Below are positions 9,716 through 18,114 of a stretch of 64,000 nt of DNA, piece by piece. The position numbers and the translations under genes were made by a program. The DNA is from CAWJMD01 sp963843835 (GTDB lineage: Bacteria; Actinomycetota; Actinomycetes; Actinomycetales; CAWJMD01), in assembly GCA_963843835.1 (NCBI GenBank), contig CAWJMD010000001.1, forward strand, positions 372,001 through 436,000, in the 5' to 3' direction. Within the stretch, counting starts at the first letter, position 1; each line of letters starts with the position of its first letter. Below the pieces are notes generated by a model. The model did not search any database. It saw only the letters and a program-made list of their open reading frames with translations, and was not told where the DNA came from.

Positions 9716-10701
9716 GCTCGATCGGACTCCAGTCCCAGGTAGACCTGTTCGAGGGCGCCCGACGCCGGCGCCTGCGAGACCATCGGCACGCCGTCGCGGA
9801 CGAGGTCCCGCAACAGCTCGGCGGCCGCCTCCTGCGACGGGAGGTCGACCTGCACCTCGTCGGTGCGGGCGGACGCCGGGTCGGCCACCTCGACGACTCC
9901 GTGGTCCCTCAGCCACGCCCGCAGCCGGTCGGTGTCGAGGGCCCGAAGCTGCCATCGGCGCATCCGCAGGCCCATGGCCGCGACCGTCGACTCCTGCACC
10001 GTCCGTCCGCGGGAGACGAACACCGCCCGGTCGGCGAGGTCGTCGAGCTCGGCCAGGACGTGGCTGGAGACGAGCACGGCTTTGCCCTGCGCCGCGAGCA
10101 GGCGCAGCAGCACACGCAGGTCGATGCGCGAACGCGGGTCGAGGCCGGACGCCGGCTCGTCCAGGAGCAGCACCTGGGGGTCGTTGATCAGGGCCCGGGC
10201 CACACCGAGACGCTGCTTCTGCCCCCGCGACAGCACCCGCGCGGGAGCGTCGGCCAGGTCGGAGAGGTGGACCTGCTGGAGCAGGGAGGCGGTCCGCTGA
10301 CGACCCACCTCCGGCGGCAGCCGGTAGGCGTCGGCGAACGTCGTCAGCACCTCGCGGCACGTCAGGGTGTCCCAGGTGCCCAGCACGTCCGGCATCCAGC
10401 CGACCTGGCGGCGCACGGCGCTGGAGTCCGTCGTCGGGTCGGCTCCGCACACCGTGAGCCGGCCGTCGTCGGGCGCCAGCAGCCCCGCCATCATCAGCAT
10501 CAGCGTGGTCTTGCCGGAGCCGTTCGGACCGACCAGCGCGGTGACCTGGCCAGGGGGCACGCGCAGGTCCATGTGGTCGACCGCCACCACCAGGTCGAAC
10601 GTGCGGCGGAGCCCGACGCCCACCACGCCGGCCGTCCCTGCGCCGTCCACGTCGGGTCCCGGGCCGGTCGCCGGGACCGGGACGCCCACCCCAGTCGTCA
10701 T
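9712..10701 (-). CDS. ABC transporter ATP-binding protein
   Basis: A 329-residue ATPase. Walker A is GPNGSGKTT, the signature is LSRGQKQRLGVARAL, Walker B is VLLLDEPASGLD, and the H-loop is in VLVSSHVLAEL. The last 80 residues form a C-terminal extension as in NatA/DrrA-type exporters. I chose ATG at 10701; the open frame continues 25 codons upstream without family features. It is co-transcribed with the ABC-2 permease directly downstream. A long intergenic region separates it from the divergent CAP-domain gene. Confidence 0.92.
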   Translation of the reverse strand: MTTGVGVPVPATGPGPDVDGAGTAGVVGVGLRRTFDLVVAVDHMDLRVPPGQVTALVGPNGSGKTTLMLMMAGLLAPDDGRLTVCGADPTTDSSAVRRQVGWMPDVLGTWDTLTCREVLTTFADAYRLPPEVGRQRTASLLQQVHLSDLADAPARVLSRGQKQRLGVARALINDPQVLLLDEPASGLDPRSRIDLRVLLRLLAAQGKAVLVSSHVLAELDDLADRAVFVSRGRTVQESTVAAMGLRMRRWQLRALDTDRLRAWLRDHGVVEVADPASARTDEVQVDLPSQEAAAELLRDLVRDGVPMVSQAPASGALEQVYLGLESDRA

Positions 10702-11052
10702 GGGCCAGACCCTACGCGTCACCGCGCCCGGCGGGGGTGAGGTCGGCGTTGAGCCGGTCTCGCCGCCGACCCTCACGCATTGTCCGGATTCGTCCGTCGA
10801 CCCTCCCCGAACGGGTCACCCCCTCCGGAGGGTGTGTCGTCGCTGCCGACAGGCCACTTCGCACCACGGCGACCAGAACCCCGCACGTCAGGCTGACAAT
10901 TGCCGTGAGTGAGCGTTTCGAGACTGGAGATGACTCTGTGGCGTCTGTGACACGAATCCGTGACTCACGGTGAGACTTGTTCGCCCGTCAGGGTGATCCA
11001 GTGAGGGCCTCCGCGCGTCGAAGATTGCCCGACCCCTGCGCCTGGAGACTTG
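10702..11052. other. Intergenic region (351 bp) between divergent genes, with a palindrome
   Basis: No coding frame was found here. It holds the promoter regions of the ABC operon (minus) and the CAP-domain gene (plus), is less GC-rich than its surroundings in the right half, and contains a GACAAT hexamer at 10895-10900. A perfect 13-bp palindrome CCGTGACTCACGG at 10958-10970 could be an operator. A c-di-AMP (ydaO) riboswitch, which often precedes wall-hydrolase genes in this phylum, was looked for and not recognised. Confidence 0.5.
10958..10970. promoter_or_regulatory. Perfect palindrome CCGTGACTCACGG, candidate operator
   Basis: Two 6-bp arms (CCGTGA/TCACGG) around a single base, 82 bases upstream of the CAP-domain gene. 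The binding protein is unknown. The arms resemble Crp half-sites (GTGA/TCAC) but the spacing does not fit Crp. Confidence 0.3.
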
Positions 11053-12321
11053 ATGCCTGCTGTTGCCCTGACCCTGCCCCTCCCCCTTCGTCGTTCTGCC
11101 GTCCGAGCCTGGGCCGTCCTGGCCGCCGTCCTGATGACGGCGGGCCTGCTCGTGGCCGGCACCGCATCCTCGTCGGAGGCCGCGGCCTCGGACCTCTACG
11201 CCTCGGTGAACGCCTCACGCGCTTCGGCCGGCGTCCCCGCCCTGGTGAGGGACCCGCGGCTCGACGCCGTCGCCCAGGCCTGGACCGAGAAGATGGCGTC
11301 CAGCAACACGCTGTCTCACAACCCGAACTACTCGTCGCAGATCCCCTCCGGTTGGAAGTCGGCCGGGGAGAACGTCGGGTACGGCTACAGCGACGCGCAG
11401 CTGCACCAGGCGTGGATGGACTCCTCGGGTCACCGGGCGAACATCCTCAGCACGGGCTACAACTCGATCGGGATCGGCTACGTCAAGAGCAGCAACGGCA
11501 AGATCTGGGGCACCCAGGTCTTCGCGCGCTACACGACGACCGCAGCCCCCGCTCCCGCCCCGGCCGCCAAGGGCGTCGACTACACCAGCGACTCCCGTTC
11601 CGACGTCGTGGCGCGCAGCAACTCCGGCGGCCTCTACGTCTACCCCGGCAACGGTCGCGGCGGGCTGGGCAGCTCGGTGCAGGCCGGCTCCGGCTGGGGC
11701 TCCATGACCGCCCTGGTCGCGGTCCGCGACGTCAACGGCGACTCCCGGGCCGACCTCTACGCGCGGGACAGCTCGGGTCGCCTCTGGGTGTACCCGGGGA
11801 ACGGCCGCGCCGGCTTCGGCCGTGCCTCCCTCGTCGGCAGCGGCTGGAACTCGATGTCGCTCATCCTCTCCGCCGGCGACACCAACCGCGACGGACGCTC
11901 GGACCTGTACGCCCGGGACGGTGCGGGGCGTCTGTGGATGTACCCCGGCAACGGCAGCGGCGGATTCGGTAAGGCCGTGCTGGCCGGTACCGGGTGGAAC
12001 GGCATGGTCGAGCTCGTCTCGATCGGCGACGTGACGCGTGACGGCATCGCCGACCTCTACGGACGCGACGCCGGCGGCCGGCTCTGGGTCTACCGCGCCA
12101 ACGGCAAGGGCGGGTTCTCCGCGAGCAGCCAGGCGGGCAGCGGCTGGGCCTCGATGGTCGAGCTGGTGGGTCCCGGAGACCTCAACGGCGACGGCAACGG
12201 CGACCTGCTCGCGACCGACGCCGCGGGTCGGATGCTGCTGTACTCCGCCAACGGCACCGGCGGCTTCCGACGGTCCGTCGTGATCGGTAGCGGCTGGCAG
12301 GGAATGGACGCCATCGGCTGA
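11053..12321 (+). CDS. Secreted CAP/SCP-domain protein with C-terminal FG-GAP/VCBS-like repeats
   Basis: The 422-residue product starts with a signal peptide (basic n-region, hydrophobic AWAVLAAVLMTAGLLVAGTA, likely cleavage near SEA-AA at about 38). Residues about 40-160 form a CAP domain with WTEKMASSNTLSHNP, the GENVGYGYS block, GHRANIL and GIGYV. From about 175 to the end there are five repeats of about 48 residues, each with DLYARD, GRLWVYPGNG and a GD-x-N-x-DG calcium-loop-like turn, as in FG-GAP/VCBS beta-propellers. Such proteins act outside the cell; neither domain predicts a specific reaction. ATG at 11053 was preferred over the adjacent TTG. Confidence 0.88.
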   Translation: MPAVALTLPLPLRRSAVRAWAVLAAVLMTAGLLVAGTASSSEAAASDLYASVNASRASAGVPALVRDPRLDAVAQAWTEKMASSNTLSHNPNYSSQIPSGWKSAGENVGYGYSDAQLHQAWMDSSGHRANILSTGYNSIGIGYVKSSNGKIWGTQVFARYTTTAAPAPAPAAKGVDYTSDSRSDVVARSNSGGLYVYPGNGRGGLGSSVQAGSGWGSMTALVAVRDVNGDSRADLYARDSSGRLWVYPGNGRAGFGRASLVGSGWNSMSLILSAGDTNRDGRSDLYARDGAGRLWMYPGNGSGGFGKAVLAGTGWNGMVELVSIGDVTRDGIADLYGRDAGGRLWVYRANGKGGFSASSQAGSGWASMVELVGPGDLNGDGNGDLLATDAAGRMLLYSANGTGGFRRSVVIGSGWQGMDAIG

Positions 12322-12367
12322 CCCCGACCGGCATCCGGACGATCGATCTCAGTCCGCAGGACGTCGT

Positions 12368-12373
12368 TACACT
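12368..12373 (+). promoter_or_regulatory. Candidate -10 (TACACT) for aspartate kinase
   Basis: TACACT lies 80 bases upstream of the lysC start, followed in the leader by a GC-rich hairpin CCCCGCG-A-CGCGGGG. No convincing -35 was found. Confidence 0.35.
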
Positions 12374-12453
12374 CCAGCCTGGCTGGTCGGCGGCGGGTGG
12401 TACCCCGCGACGCGGGGCAGCGCCCGATCCGTCGACCGGTCAGGAGTGCCAGC

Positions 12454-13719
12454 GTGGCCCTGGTGGTGCAGAAGTACGGCGGGTCGTCCGTCTCGGACGC
12501 CGAAGGCGTCAAGCGGGTCGCGAAGCGCATCGTGGAGACACGGCGTGCCGGCAACGACGTCTGCGTCGTGGTCTCGGCGATGGGTGACACCACCGACGAG
12601 CTGCTCGACCTGGCGCACGAGGTCAGCCCCCTGCCGGCCGGTAGGGAGCTGGACATGCTGCTCACCGCCGGCGAGCGCATCTCGATGGCCGTGCTGGCCA
12701 TGGCGATCGCGAACTTCGGCGAGCAGGCCCGATCGTTCACCGGCAGCCAGGCGGGTGTCATCACGGACGCCTTCCACGGCAAGGCACGCATCATCGACGT
12801 GACCCCCGGGCGCATCACGGAGGCTCTCTCCGACGGCGCCGTCGCGATCGTCGCGGGCTTCCAGGGAGTCAGCCAGGACAGCAAGGACATCACCACGCTC
12901 GGCCGCGGCGGCTCCGACACCACGGCCGTCGCGCTGGCTGCCGCTCTCAAGGCCGACGTGTGCGAGATCTACACCGACGTCGACGGGGTCTTCACCGCCG
13001 ACCCGCGGATCGTCCCGTCCGCCCGCAAGCTCGAGACCATCACCTACGAGGAGATGCTCGAGCTCGCGGCCTGCGGCGCCAAGGTGCTGATGCTGCGCTG
13101 CGTGGAGTACGGACGCCGCTCGGGGGTGCCGATCCACGTGCGCTCGTCGTTCTCCCAGAAGACCGGAACCCTCGTCTCAGGATCGATGGAGGACCTCACC
13201 ATGGAGCAGGCCATCATCTCCGGCGTCGCGCACGACCGCAGCGAGGCCAAGATCACCGTCGTCGGGGTACCCGACACCCCGGGCAAGGCGGCCGCCATCT
13301 TCGAGGCCGTCTCCCTCGCGGGCATCAACATCGACATGATCGTCCAGAACGTCGCCGCGTCCTCCGGTCGCACCGACGTCTCGTTCACGCTCCCCAAGAC
13401 GGACGGGCAGACCGCGGTCCACGCCCTGAAGAGCGTGCAGGAGGGCGTCGGGTTCGAGTCGCTGCAGTACGACGACGCGATCGGCAAGCTCTCGCTTGTC
13501 GGCGCTGGCATGCGCAGCCACCCCGGCGTCTCTGCCCGCTTCTTCAAGGCGCTCTCGGACGCCGAGGTGAACATCGAGCTCATCTCGACCTCCGAGATCC
13601 GCATCTCGGTGGTGACCCGCGCCGACAGCCTCGACGAGGCGGTGCGGGCCGTGCACACCGCCTTCGGCCTCGACAGCGCCGACGGTGAGGCCGTGGTCTA
13701 CGGAGGCACCGGCCGCTGA
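12454..13719 (+). CDS. lysC: Aspartate kinase
   Basis: This 421-residue enzyme phosphorylates aspartate at the head of the lysine, threonine, methionine and diaminopimelate pathway. It starts VALVVQKYGGSSV, the KYGGSS motif of aspartokinases, and carries the GRGGSDTTAVALA block and two ACT domains (about 265-340 and 345-420) that form the feedback site. GTG at 12454 has AGGAG about eight bases upstream; the open frame upstream is non-coding. As in other actinobacteria an internal start probably yields a separate beta subunit. The usual partner asd does not follow here. Confidence 0.96.
   Translation: MALVVQKYGGSSVSDAEGVKRVAKRIVETRRAGNDVCVVVSAMGDTTDELLDLAHEVSPLPAGRELDMLLTAGERISMAVLAMAIANFGEQARSFTGSQAGVITDAFHGKARIIDVTPGRITEALSDGAVAIVAGFQGVSQDSKDITTLGRGGSDTTAVALAAALKADVCEIYTDVDGVFTADPRIVPSARKLETITYEEMLELAACGAKVLMLRCVEYGRRSGVPIHVRSSFSQKTGTLVSGSMEDLTMEQAIISGVAHDRSEAKITVVGVPDTPGKAAAIFEAVSLAGINIDMIVQNVAASSGRTDVSFTLPKTDGQTAVHALKSVQEGVGFESLQYDDAIGKLSLVGAGMRSHPGVSARFFKALSDAEVNIELISTSEIRISVVTRADSLDEAVRAVHTAFGLDSADGEAVVYGGTGR
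13188..13719 (+). other. Internal ribosome binding site and predicted beta-subunit frame of lysC
   Basis: GGAGG at 13188-13192 precedes an in-frame ATG at 13201 (codon 250), which would give a 172-residue protein of the two ACT domains. Corynebacterial lysC is known to make such a beta subunit from an internal start at an equivalent position. An alternative ATG lies at 13186. Confidence 0.6.
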
Positions 13720-13742
13720 GCGAGCGAGTGCGAGCCGACGGG

Positions 13743-14897
13743 TCAGGCGTGGTGTCCTGACCTCACGGCTCCGAACGTGAGGTCGGGAACCGCCTCCAGC
13801 ACCTCGCCGACCCGCTCGATCTGCTCCTCCACGGCCCGGCGACGTCGAACCGTCGACCGGCCGATGAGCTCGACCGTCACGCCGAGACGGCGTCCGGCTC
13901 GGCGCTGGTGCCACACGCCCCCGACGACCCCCGCCTCGAGGACGACGGCCATCGTGCCTGCCTGTCCGTGGTGCATCGCCCGCTCGCCGACGACCCCGGG
14001 GTAGACCTGGGAGCGTGGGTGCGACCCCACCACGTAGGCGTCGAAGTAGGGCAGCAGGCGCGTCCCCTCCGGTGGTGAGGCCGGCACCTCGTCGTCGCCG
14101 GCCACCGCCCACGCGCTCACACCGTCCACCGTGACCGGCACGACCGCGTCGCCGAGCGAGGTCAGCAGGTCCGAGACCCAGGGGGTGGGCGCCGCCAGCC
14201 ACTGGGCCAGGCCGGCCTCGCCGGACGGGCCGTAGGCGTGCAGGTACGAGCGCACGAGCCACCCGAGTGCGTCGTCCACCCGCAGGTGGGCGGACGGGGA
14301 GACGTCGGGCAGCCAGGTGGACGGGCTGGCGTAGGTGGTGCGCCGTCCACGTGGGGGGCCGTAGCAGAGAGTGCCCCGGTGGGCGGCGGTCGCCAGGGCC
14401 TGCCTCCACCGGGGCCACGTGCCGCCGAAGGCAGGCAGGACGGGATCGACCGCCCACGCCCCCGCCCCGCGGCGCAGCGCCTCGTCGAGCTCGTCGGTCG
14501 TCAGGGCCTTGTCGGTGAGGGCGACGCCGATCGCTGCGACGACGTCATCGGTCTGGCTGGGCGACAGCACGGAGTCCGACCGGGGCGGCAGCGCGTCGTC
14601 CACCGCCGCCAGGCCGGCGTTCCACGCGGCGAGCTCCGTCGAGGGGAGCAGGTGCACCGTGCCCCTCGGCCCGTAGGTCTTGACCAGCGACCTGTCGTCC
14701 CAGAGGGCGGTGCGCACGGTCTGGCGGGTGCACCCCGGCAGTCGCAGTCCGATCGACAGCTCCGCTGCGGACATCACCTGGGCATGCACCCCGCAGATGG
14801 CTGCGGCGACACCCGCCACGTCGTCGGCCACCGGCCGGTCGGCGAGCCCGTGACGGTGCAGCCGTCGCGCCAGGACCTGCGTCCCCGTGAGCCTCAC
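13743..14897 (-). CDS. Winged-helix DNA-binding domain protein (AlkZ-like family)
   Basis: The 384-residue protein has the N-terminal GVHAQVMSAAELSIGLRL block and the KTYGPRGTVHLL stretch typical of the winged-helix (HTH_42) family that includes the DNA glycosylase AlkZ/YcaQ. AlkZ has a catalytic Q-x-Q; here the corresponding HAQ retains one Gln, so base-excision activity is uncertain. C-terminal residues include FDAYVVGSHPRSQ and the GVVGGVWHQRR block of the family. The GTG at 14897 has GGGAGG upstream. It is convergent with lysC and divergent from the diguanylate cyclase gene, with an 84-bp shared promoter region. Confidence 0.82.
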   Translation of the reverse strand: MRLTGTQVLARRLHRHGLADRPVADDVAGVAAAICGVHAQVMSAAELSIGLRLPGCTRQTVRTALWDDRSLVKTYGPRGTVHLLPSTELAAWNAGLAAVDDALPPRSDSVLSPSQTDDVVAAIGVALTDKALTTDELDEALRRGAGAWAVDPVLPAFGGTWPRWRQALATAAHRGTLCYGPPRGRRTTYASPSTWLPDVSPSAHLRVDDALGWLVRSYLHAYGPSGEAGLAQWLAAPTPWVSDLLTSLGDAVVPVTVDGVSAWAVAGDDEVPASPPEGTRLLPYFDAYVVGSHPRSQVYPGVVGERAMHHGQAGTMAVVLEAGVVGGVWHQRRAGRRLGVTVELIGRSTVRRRRAVEEQIERVGEVLEAVPDLTFGAVRSGHHA

Positions 14898-14969
14898 CCG
14901 ACCAGCCTCCCAAACCTCGCGGTCCGATACACCCGCGACAAAGTGGCACCGTCGACCGCGCAGTTGGTC

Positions 14970-14975
14970 GATAAT
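14970..14975 (+). promoter_or_regulatory. -10 hexamer (GATAAT) of a leaderless promoter for the GGDEF gene
   Basis: GATAAT is followed by six bases and GTG at 14982. It is a close match to TATAAT and supports that start codon. Confidence 0.6.
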
Positions 14976-14981
14976 CAGTGA

Positions 14982-16415
14982 GTGAGGTCTCCCGACGTGC
15001 ACGGTCACCACCACGTGGCCGACCCGCACCTGTCCAGGGCGTCCCTGGCGGAGCAGCTCGAGGAGGAGCGGACCGCGCGCCGACGCGCTGAGGCCTCGTC
15101 GAACCTCTTCCGGAGCATCTTCGCCGACAGTCCCGTCGGCATCGGGCTCTCGGACGAGGACGGGCACTTCGTGGACGCCAACCGGGCCCTGTGCGCGCTC
15201 TTCGGCCGTCCGCTGAGCGACCTGATCGGCAGGTCGTCGCGAGACTTCACCCACCCTGACGACCTGCCTGGCCACGCCCAGGCCGAGCGCCTGATGGCCG
15301 AGGCGGACGACGGGATCGTCCGGGTGGAGAAGCGCTACGTGCGTCCCGACGGGTCGATCCGGTGGGCATGGCTCACCGTGACGATGGTGCCCGGCCCGAC
15401 CGGCGACCCGTGGACGCTCGCGCACGTCCAGGACGTCACCGCCCGGAAGGCGGGCGAGGTGGCCCTGGTGCAGTCGCAGCGGTCGGTCTCGGCGGTCGCG
15501 GACATGCTGCGTCGTGTGCAGCAGGGCGAGGACGTCCGGAGCCTTGCGGTGAAGGCCGTTGCGGGACTCGCTGACGCAGCCGGGGCGGCGCTCGTCGAGG
15601 CGGACGGGGACGACCTGGTCGTCACCCGCGCCTTCGGGTTCGACGTCGTCGGGATCAGGGTCCCGGTGTCGTACACGTGCGGCACGGTGACGGCCTGGCG
15701 CACGGGGGAGCGGTCGTTCCTCGCCGACGCAGCGGGCAGCGCGCTGGTCGACCCCATCCTGCTGGCGAGGTCCGGAGCCTCCAGCGTGATGTGGCAGCCG
15801 ATCCGGGACGAGGGCTCGGTCGTCGCGGTGCTCGTTGCGGCCTGGGTCGACCGGAAGGTGGGCATCGACGGGCCCGCGGCCGATGCGGTGGAGGTCGTCG
15901 CGCGTGAGACGGGTGCAGCGCTGCACGCCCAGGCACTGCGCGAGGAGGTCGCCCGGCTCGCGGAGACGGACCCGCTGACCGGCCTCGTCAACCGTCGTGG
16001 CTGGTACCACCGGCTCCGCGAGCTGATGGCCGACGCCCGCCAGCACGGCAGTGCCCTCACTGTCGCCGTCGTCGACCTGGACTACTTCAAGGCCTACAAC
16101 GACGAGCACGGTCACGCCGCGGGTGACGACCTGCTGGCCCGGTTCGGGGCCGCGGCGCTGGACGAGATGCGCGCCGGGGACCTGATGGCGCGGTGGGGTG
16201 GGGAGGAGTTCACGGTCGCCCTGCCCGGGTGTGCCGGTGACGACGCGCTTCCCCTGCTCGAGAGGCTGCGGGTCGCGGTGCCCGACGGACGGACCTGCTC
16301 GATCGGCCACGTGAGCTGGGACGGGGTGGAGAGCACCGACCAGCTCGTCTCCCGCGCCGACGCGGCGATGTACGCGGCCAAGCGCGCCGGAAGGGACAGG
16401 ATCAAGGCCGGCTGA
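14982..16415 (+). CDS. Diguanylate cyclase with PAS and GAF domains
   Basis: A 477-residue soluble signalling protein. A PAS domain (about 35-150: FRSIFADSPVGIGLSDEDG, then a PAC segment VRPDGSIRWAWLTV) is followed by a GAF domain (about 160-315) and a GGDEF domain (about 320-475). The active site is GGEEF near residue 406, with DLDYFKAYNDEHGH before it. An RxxD inhibitory site (RAGD) lies exactly five residues upstream of GGEEF, so product inhibition is likely. There is no EAL domain. It makes c-di-GMP from GTP in response to a signal sensed by PAS/GAF. No membrane segment was seen. Confidence 0.93.
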   Translation: MRSPDVHGHHHVADPHLSRASLAEQLEEERTARRRAEASSNLFRSIFADSPVGIGLSDEDGHFVDANRALCALFGRPLSDLIGRSSRDFTHPDDLPGHAQAERLMAEADDGIVRVEKRYVRPDGSIRWAWLTVTMVPGPTGDPWTLAHVQDVTARKAGEVALVQSQRSVSAVADMLRRVQQGEDVRSLAVKAVAGLADAAGAALVEADGDDLVVTRAFGFDVVGIRVPVSYTCGTVTAWRTGERSFLADAAGSALVDPILLARSGASSVMWQPIRDEGSVVAVLVAAWVDRKVGIDGPAADAVEVVARETGAALHAQALREEVARLAETDPLTGLVNRRGWYHRLRELMADARQHGSALTVAVVDLDYFKAYNDEHGHAAGDDLLARFGAAALDEMRAGDLMARWGGEEFTVALPGCAGDDALPLLERLRVAVPDGRTCSIGHVSWDGVESTDQLVSRADAAMYAAKRAGRDRIKAG

Positions 16416-16429
16416 TCGTCCGCAGGTGG

Positions 16430-17050
16430 TCAGCGTCGTCGCTGAGCCAGCAGCACGGTGTCGTGGACGGTCACCTCGGCACCGTCGGGATCCGTGGCCG
16501 TCCGCGGTCGGGCCTGCGTGACCAGCACGTCCCAGTGCTCGTGGTCGAGGTCGCGCGCGACCTCCTCGGCGCTGTAGAAGAGCTCTGGCATGGGGGGACG
16601 CGGCACCGAGGTCTCGAGGTCGGACGGGTGGTGCCCCACCACCAGCAGCCGGCCGCCGGGGGCCACCGCGCTCGCCAGGCGCTCGAAGAGGTCCCGCCGG
16701 GGTCCCTCGGGCAGGTGCATGAACTGGCACGAGACGAGTTCGAAGGTCTGGGGTGCGATCCAGGTGCGGAGGTCCGCGTGCACCCACCGCACGCGGTCGG
16801 CCACCTCGGGCCCCAGCTGTTCCGCCCGCGCGGCCCCCCGTTGCAGGGCGGTGCGGGAGAAGTCGACGGCGGTGACCCGCCATCCACGTGCGGCGAGCCA
16901 CAACGCGTCACCGCCCTCGCCGCTCCCCACGTCGAGTGCCGTGCCGGGGGTGAGGTCGGTCGCCTCGGCCTCGAGCTGGGGGTTGGCGTGGCCGCTCCAG
17001 ACCGTCTCGCGGGAGCGGTACCGCTCCTCCCACGTCTGCTCGTCGAACAT
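16430..17050 (-). CDS. Class I SAM-dependent methyltransferase
   Basis: The 206-residue enzyme begins MFDEQTWEERYRSRETVWSG, then carries the SAM-binding motif ALDVGSGEGGDALWLA (about 38-53), the acidic AVDFS strand end, and motif IV-like ELVSCQFMHLPEG. This resembles TehB/thiopurine-type small-molecule methyltransferases. The substrate is not inferable. The ATG at 17050 is six bases after a GATCCT hexamer on the minus strand, a possible leaderless start; no ribosome binding site is evident. It is convergent with the diguanylate cyclase gene. Confidence 0.88.
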   Translation of the reverse strand: MFDEQTWEERYRSRETVWSGHANPQLEAEATDLTPGTALDVGSGEGGDALWLAARGWRVTAVDFSRTALQRGAARAEQLGPEVADRVRWVHADLRTWIAPQTFELVSCQFMHLPEGPRRDLFERLASAVAPGGRLLVVGHHPSDLETSVPRPPMPELFYSAEEVARDLDHEHWDVLVTQARPRTATDPDGAEVTVHDTVLLAQRRR

Positions 17051-17076
17051 GCGGACAGGATCGCACGGCGGGCTGG

Positions 17077-17727
17077 TCAGGGGGTGAGTCCCGGGCTCGT
17101 CGGCTCGGGCGCGGTGGCCAGGGCAGCGACCTGGCTGTGCGTCAACGTGTGGGAGACACCCGGCGCGGCCATGAGGTAGGTCGCGATCGCCGACGGGGAC
17201 CACGAGAACGCTTGTGCGAGACCGCGTGCGACCGACCACAGGTAGGCGGCCACCGGCGCCGCGGTGTCGAGAGCATGCCCTGACGTGATGGTGAGCATCG
17301 GCAGGCCGGCTGTCGTGCCGACGTGGAGCACGGTGTCGTACGTCGGTGCCGGGAGACGGATCGGGCGGTCGGTGGAGACGCGGTGCAGCCCGAGGTCGGT
17401 CCCGCGCGGCTGACGGGTCTCCTGGCCGACGAGGTCGTTGAGCTGCTCCTGCGTGAGCAGGTAGCCGCGCGCGGCCACCGAGCCGTCGGCCGCGGGGTCG
17501 TAGAAGGCGACGCCGCCTCCCCATACCCGGGACGCGCCGGCGAAGTGGATCCGGCCGGGGATGGTCATGGCACGGACCGCCCGAGGCTCGCCCGGGTCCC
17601 TGGCGCCGCGTTGCGCTGCGTGGGCGCCCGGTGCGCGGCCCCCGGTGAGGTAGTAGCCGAGGCGCTCGCGCCGGAGGTTGGACCCGTAGGCGACGTACCA
17701 GACGTGTCCCTCGCCGGATCCGCTCAC
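17077..17727 (-). CDS. Gamma-glutamylcyclotransferase-fold protein (hypothetical)
   Basis: This 216-residue protein begins with VWYVAYGSNLRRERL, the YGSN signature of the gamma-glutamylcyclotransferase-like fold (BtrG/GGCT), followed by FAGASRVWGGGVAFYDP and a C-terminal SATATYL-like helical region. In GGCT enzymes a Glu follows later in the chain; I could not place it with certainty. Members of this actinobacterial family are sometimes mislabelled histone deacetylase. GTG at 17727 is the first in-frame start that keeps the YGSN strand. It is 26 bases upstream of the methyltransferase on the same strand. Confidence 0.72.
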   Translation of the reverse strand: MSGSGEGHVWYVAYGSNLRRERLGYYLTGGRAPGAHAAQRGARDPGEPRAVRAMTIPGRIHFAGASRVWGGGVAFYDPAADGSVAARGYLLTQEQLNDLVGQETRQPRGTDLGLHRVSTDRPIRLPAPTYDTVLHVGTTAGLPMLTITSGHALDTAAPVAAYLWSVARGLAQAFSWSPSAIATYLMAAPGVSHTLTHSQVAALATAPEPTSPGLTP

Positions 17728-17928
17728 GCGAACACCGTCCCGGAGCGCAGACGGTGCGTGGTGCAGGGGCCGACCATGGTCACCACGATGCCATTCAAGC
17801 CGGGGACTCGGGGTGCCGAGCATGCGGGGATGACTCGGGATCGCGCGGACTGGTCTGGGCCAGAAGGAGAGCACCCCGCCGGGCAGGGTCCGCGGGATGA
17901 AGCAGCCATGGGGCAGGACCGGTCCTGA

Positions 17929-18057
17929 GGTCAGGCGCCTGCTGGGACTACCGCCTGGCGGCAACGGCTGCAGGCGTGGCTGCGCTACTCCTTCGCCTTC
18001 GTGTCCGGGGTCTTCGTCTGCGCCTGGGTGGTGTACCACTTCAGCCCGATCGTGTGA
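17929..18057 (+). pseudogene. Possible remnant or unstarted small membrane-peptide frame
   Basis: Within the 423-bp gap 17728-18150 a frame ends at TGA 18055. From about 17953 nearly every codon ends in G or C, as expected of coding DNA here, and it encodes a hydrophobic stretch LRYSFAFVSGVFVCAWVVYH followed by FSPIV. There is no standard start in the coding-like part apart from a late GTG at 18001. An in-frame ATG at 17908 is separated from it by a TGA at 17926. It may be a gene broken at its 5' end, or use a CTG start. The rest of the gap shows nothing beyond the furA promoter. Confidence 0.3.
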
Positions 18058-18114
18058 GCTGCGAGGGGCCGGTGCCCTCGTGGGCCGGACGGCGGGATGC
18101 CCAGGCCTGTGATC

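Noticed and set aside
10702..11052. c-di-AMP (ydaO) riboswitch before the CAP-domain gene
   Set aside because: The expected conserved blocks of the ydaO motif were not found; only short hairpins and a palindrome are present.
14898..16901. Very long minus-strand open frame (over 1000 codons with the winged-helix gene) opposite the diguanylate cyclase
   Set aside because: The upstream part is a GC-driven shadow frame of the GGDEF gene; only the part from 14897 down has family features and a ribosome binding site.
17926..17928. Selenocysteine read-through of the in-frame TGA between ATG 17908 and the downstream coding-like segment
   Set aside because: The codons around the TGA lack coding character and no SECIS-like hairpin was evident, so a broken or differently started gene is simpler.
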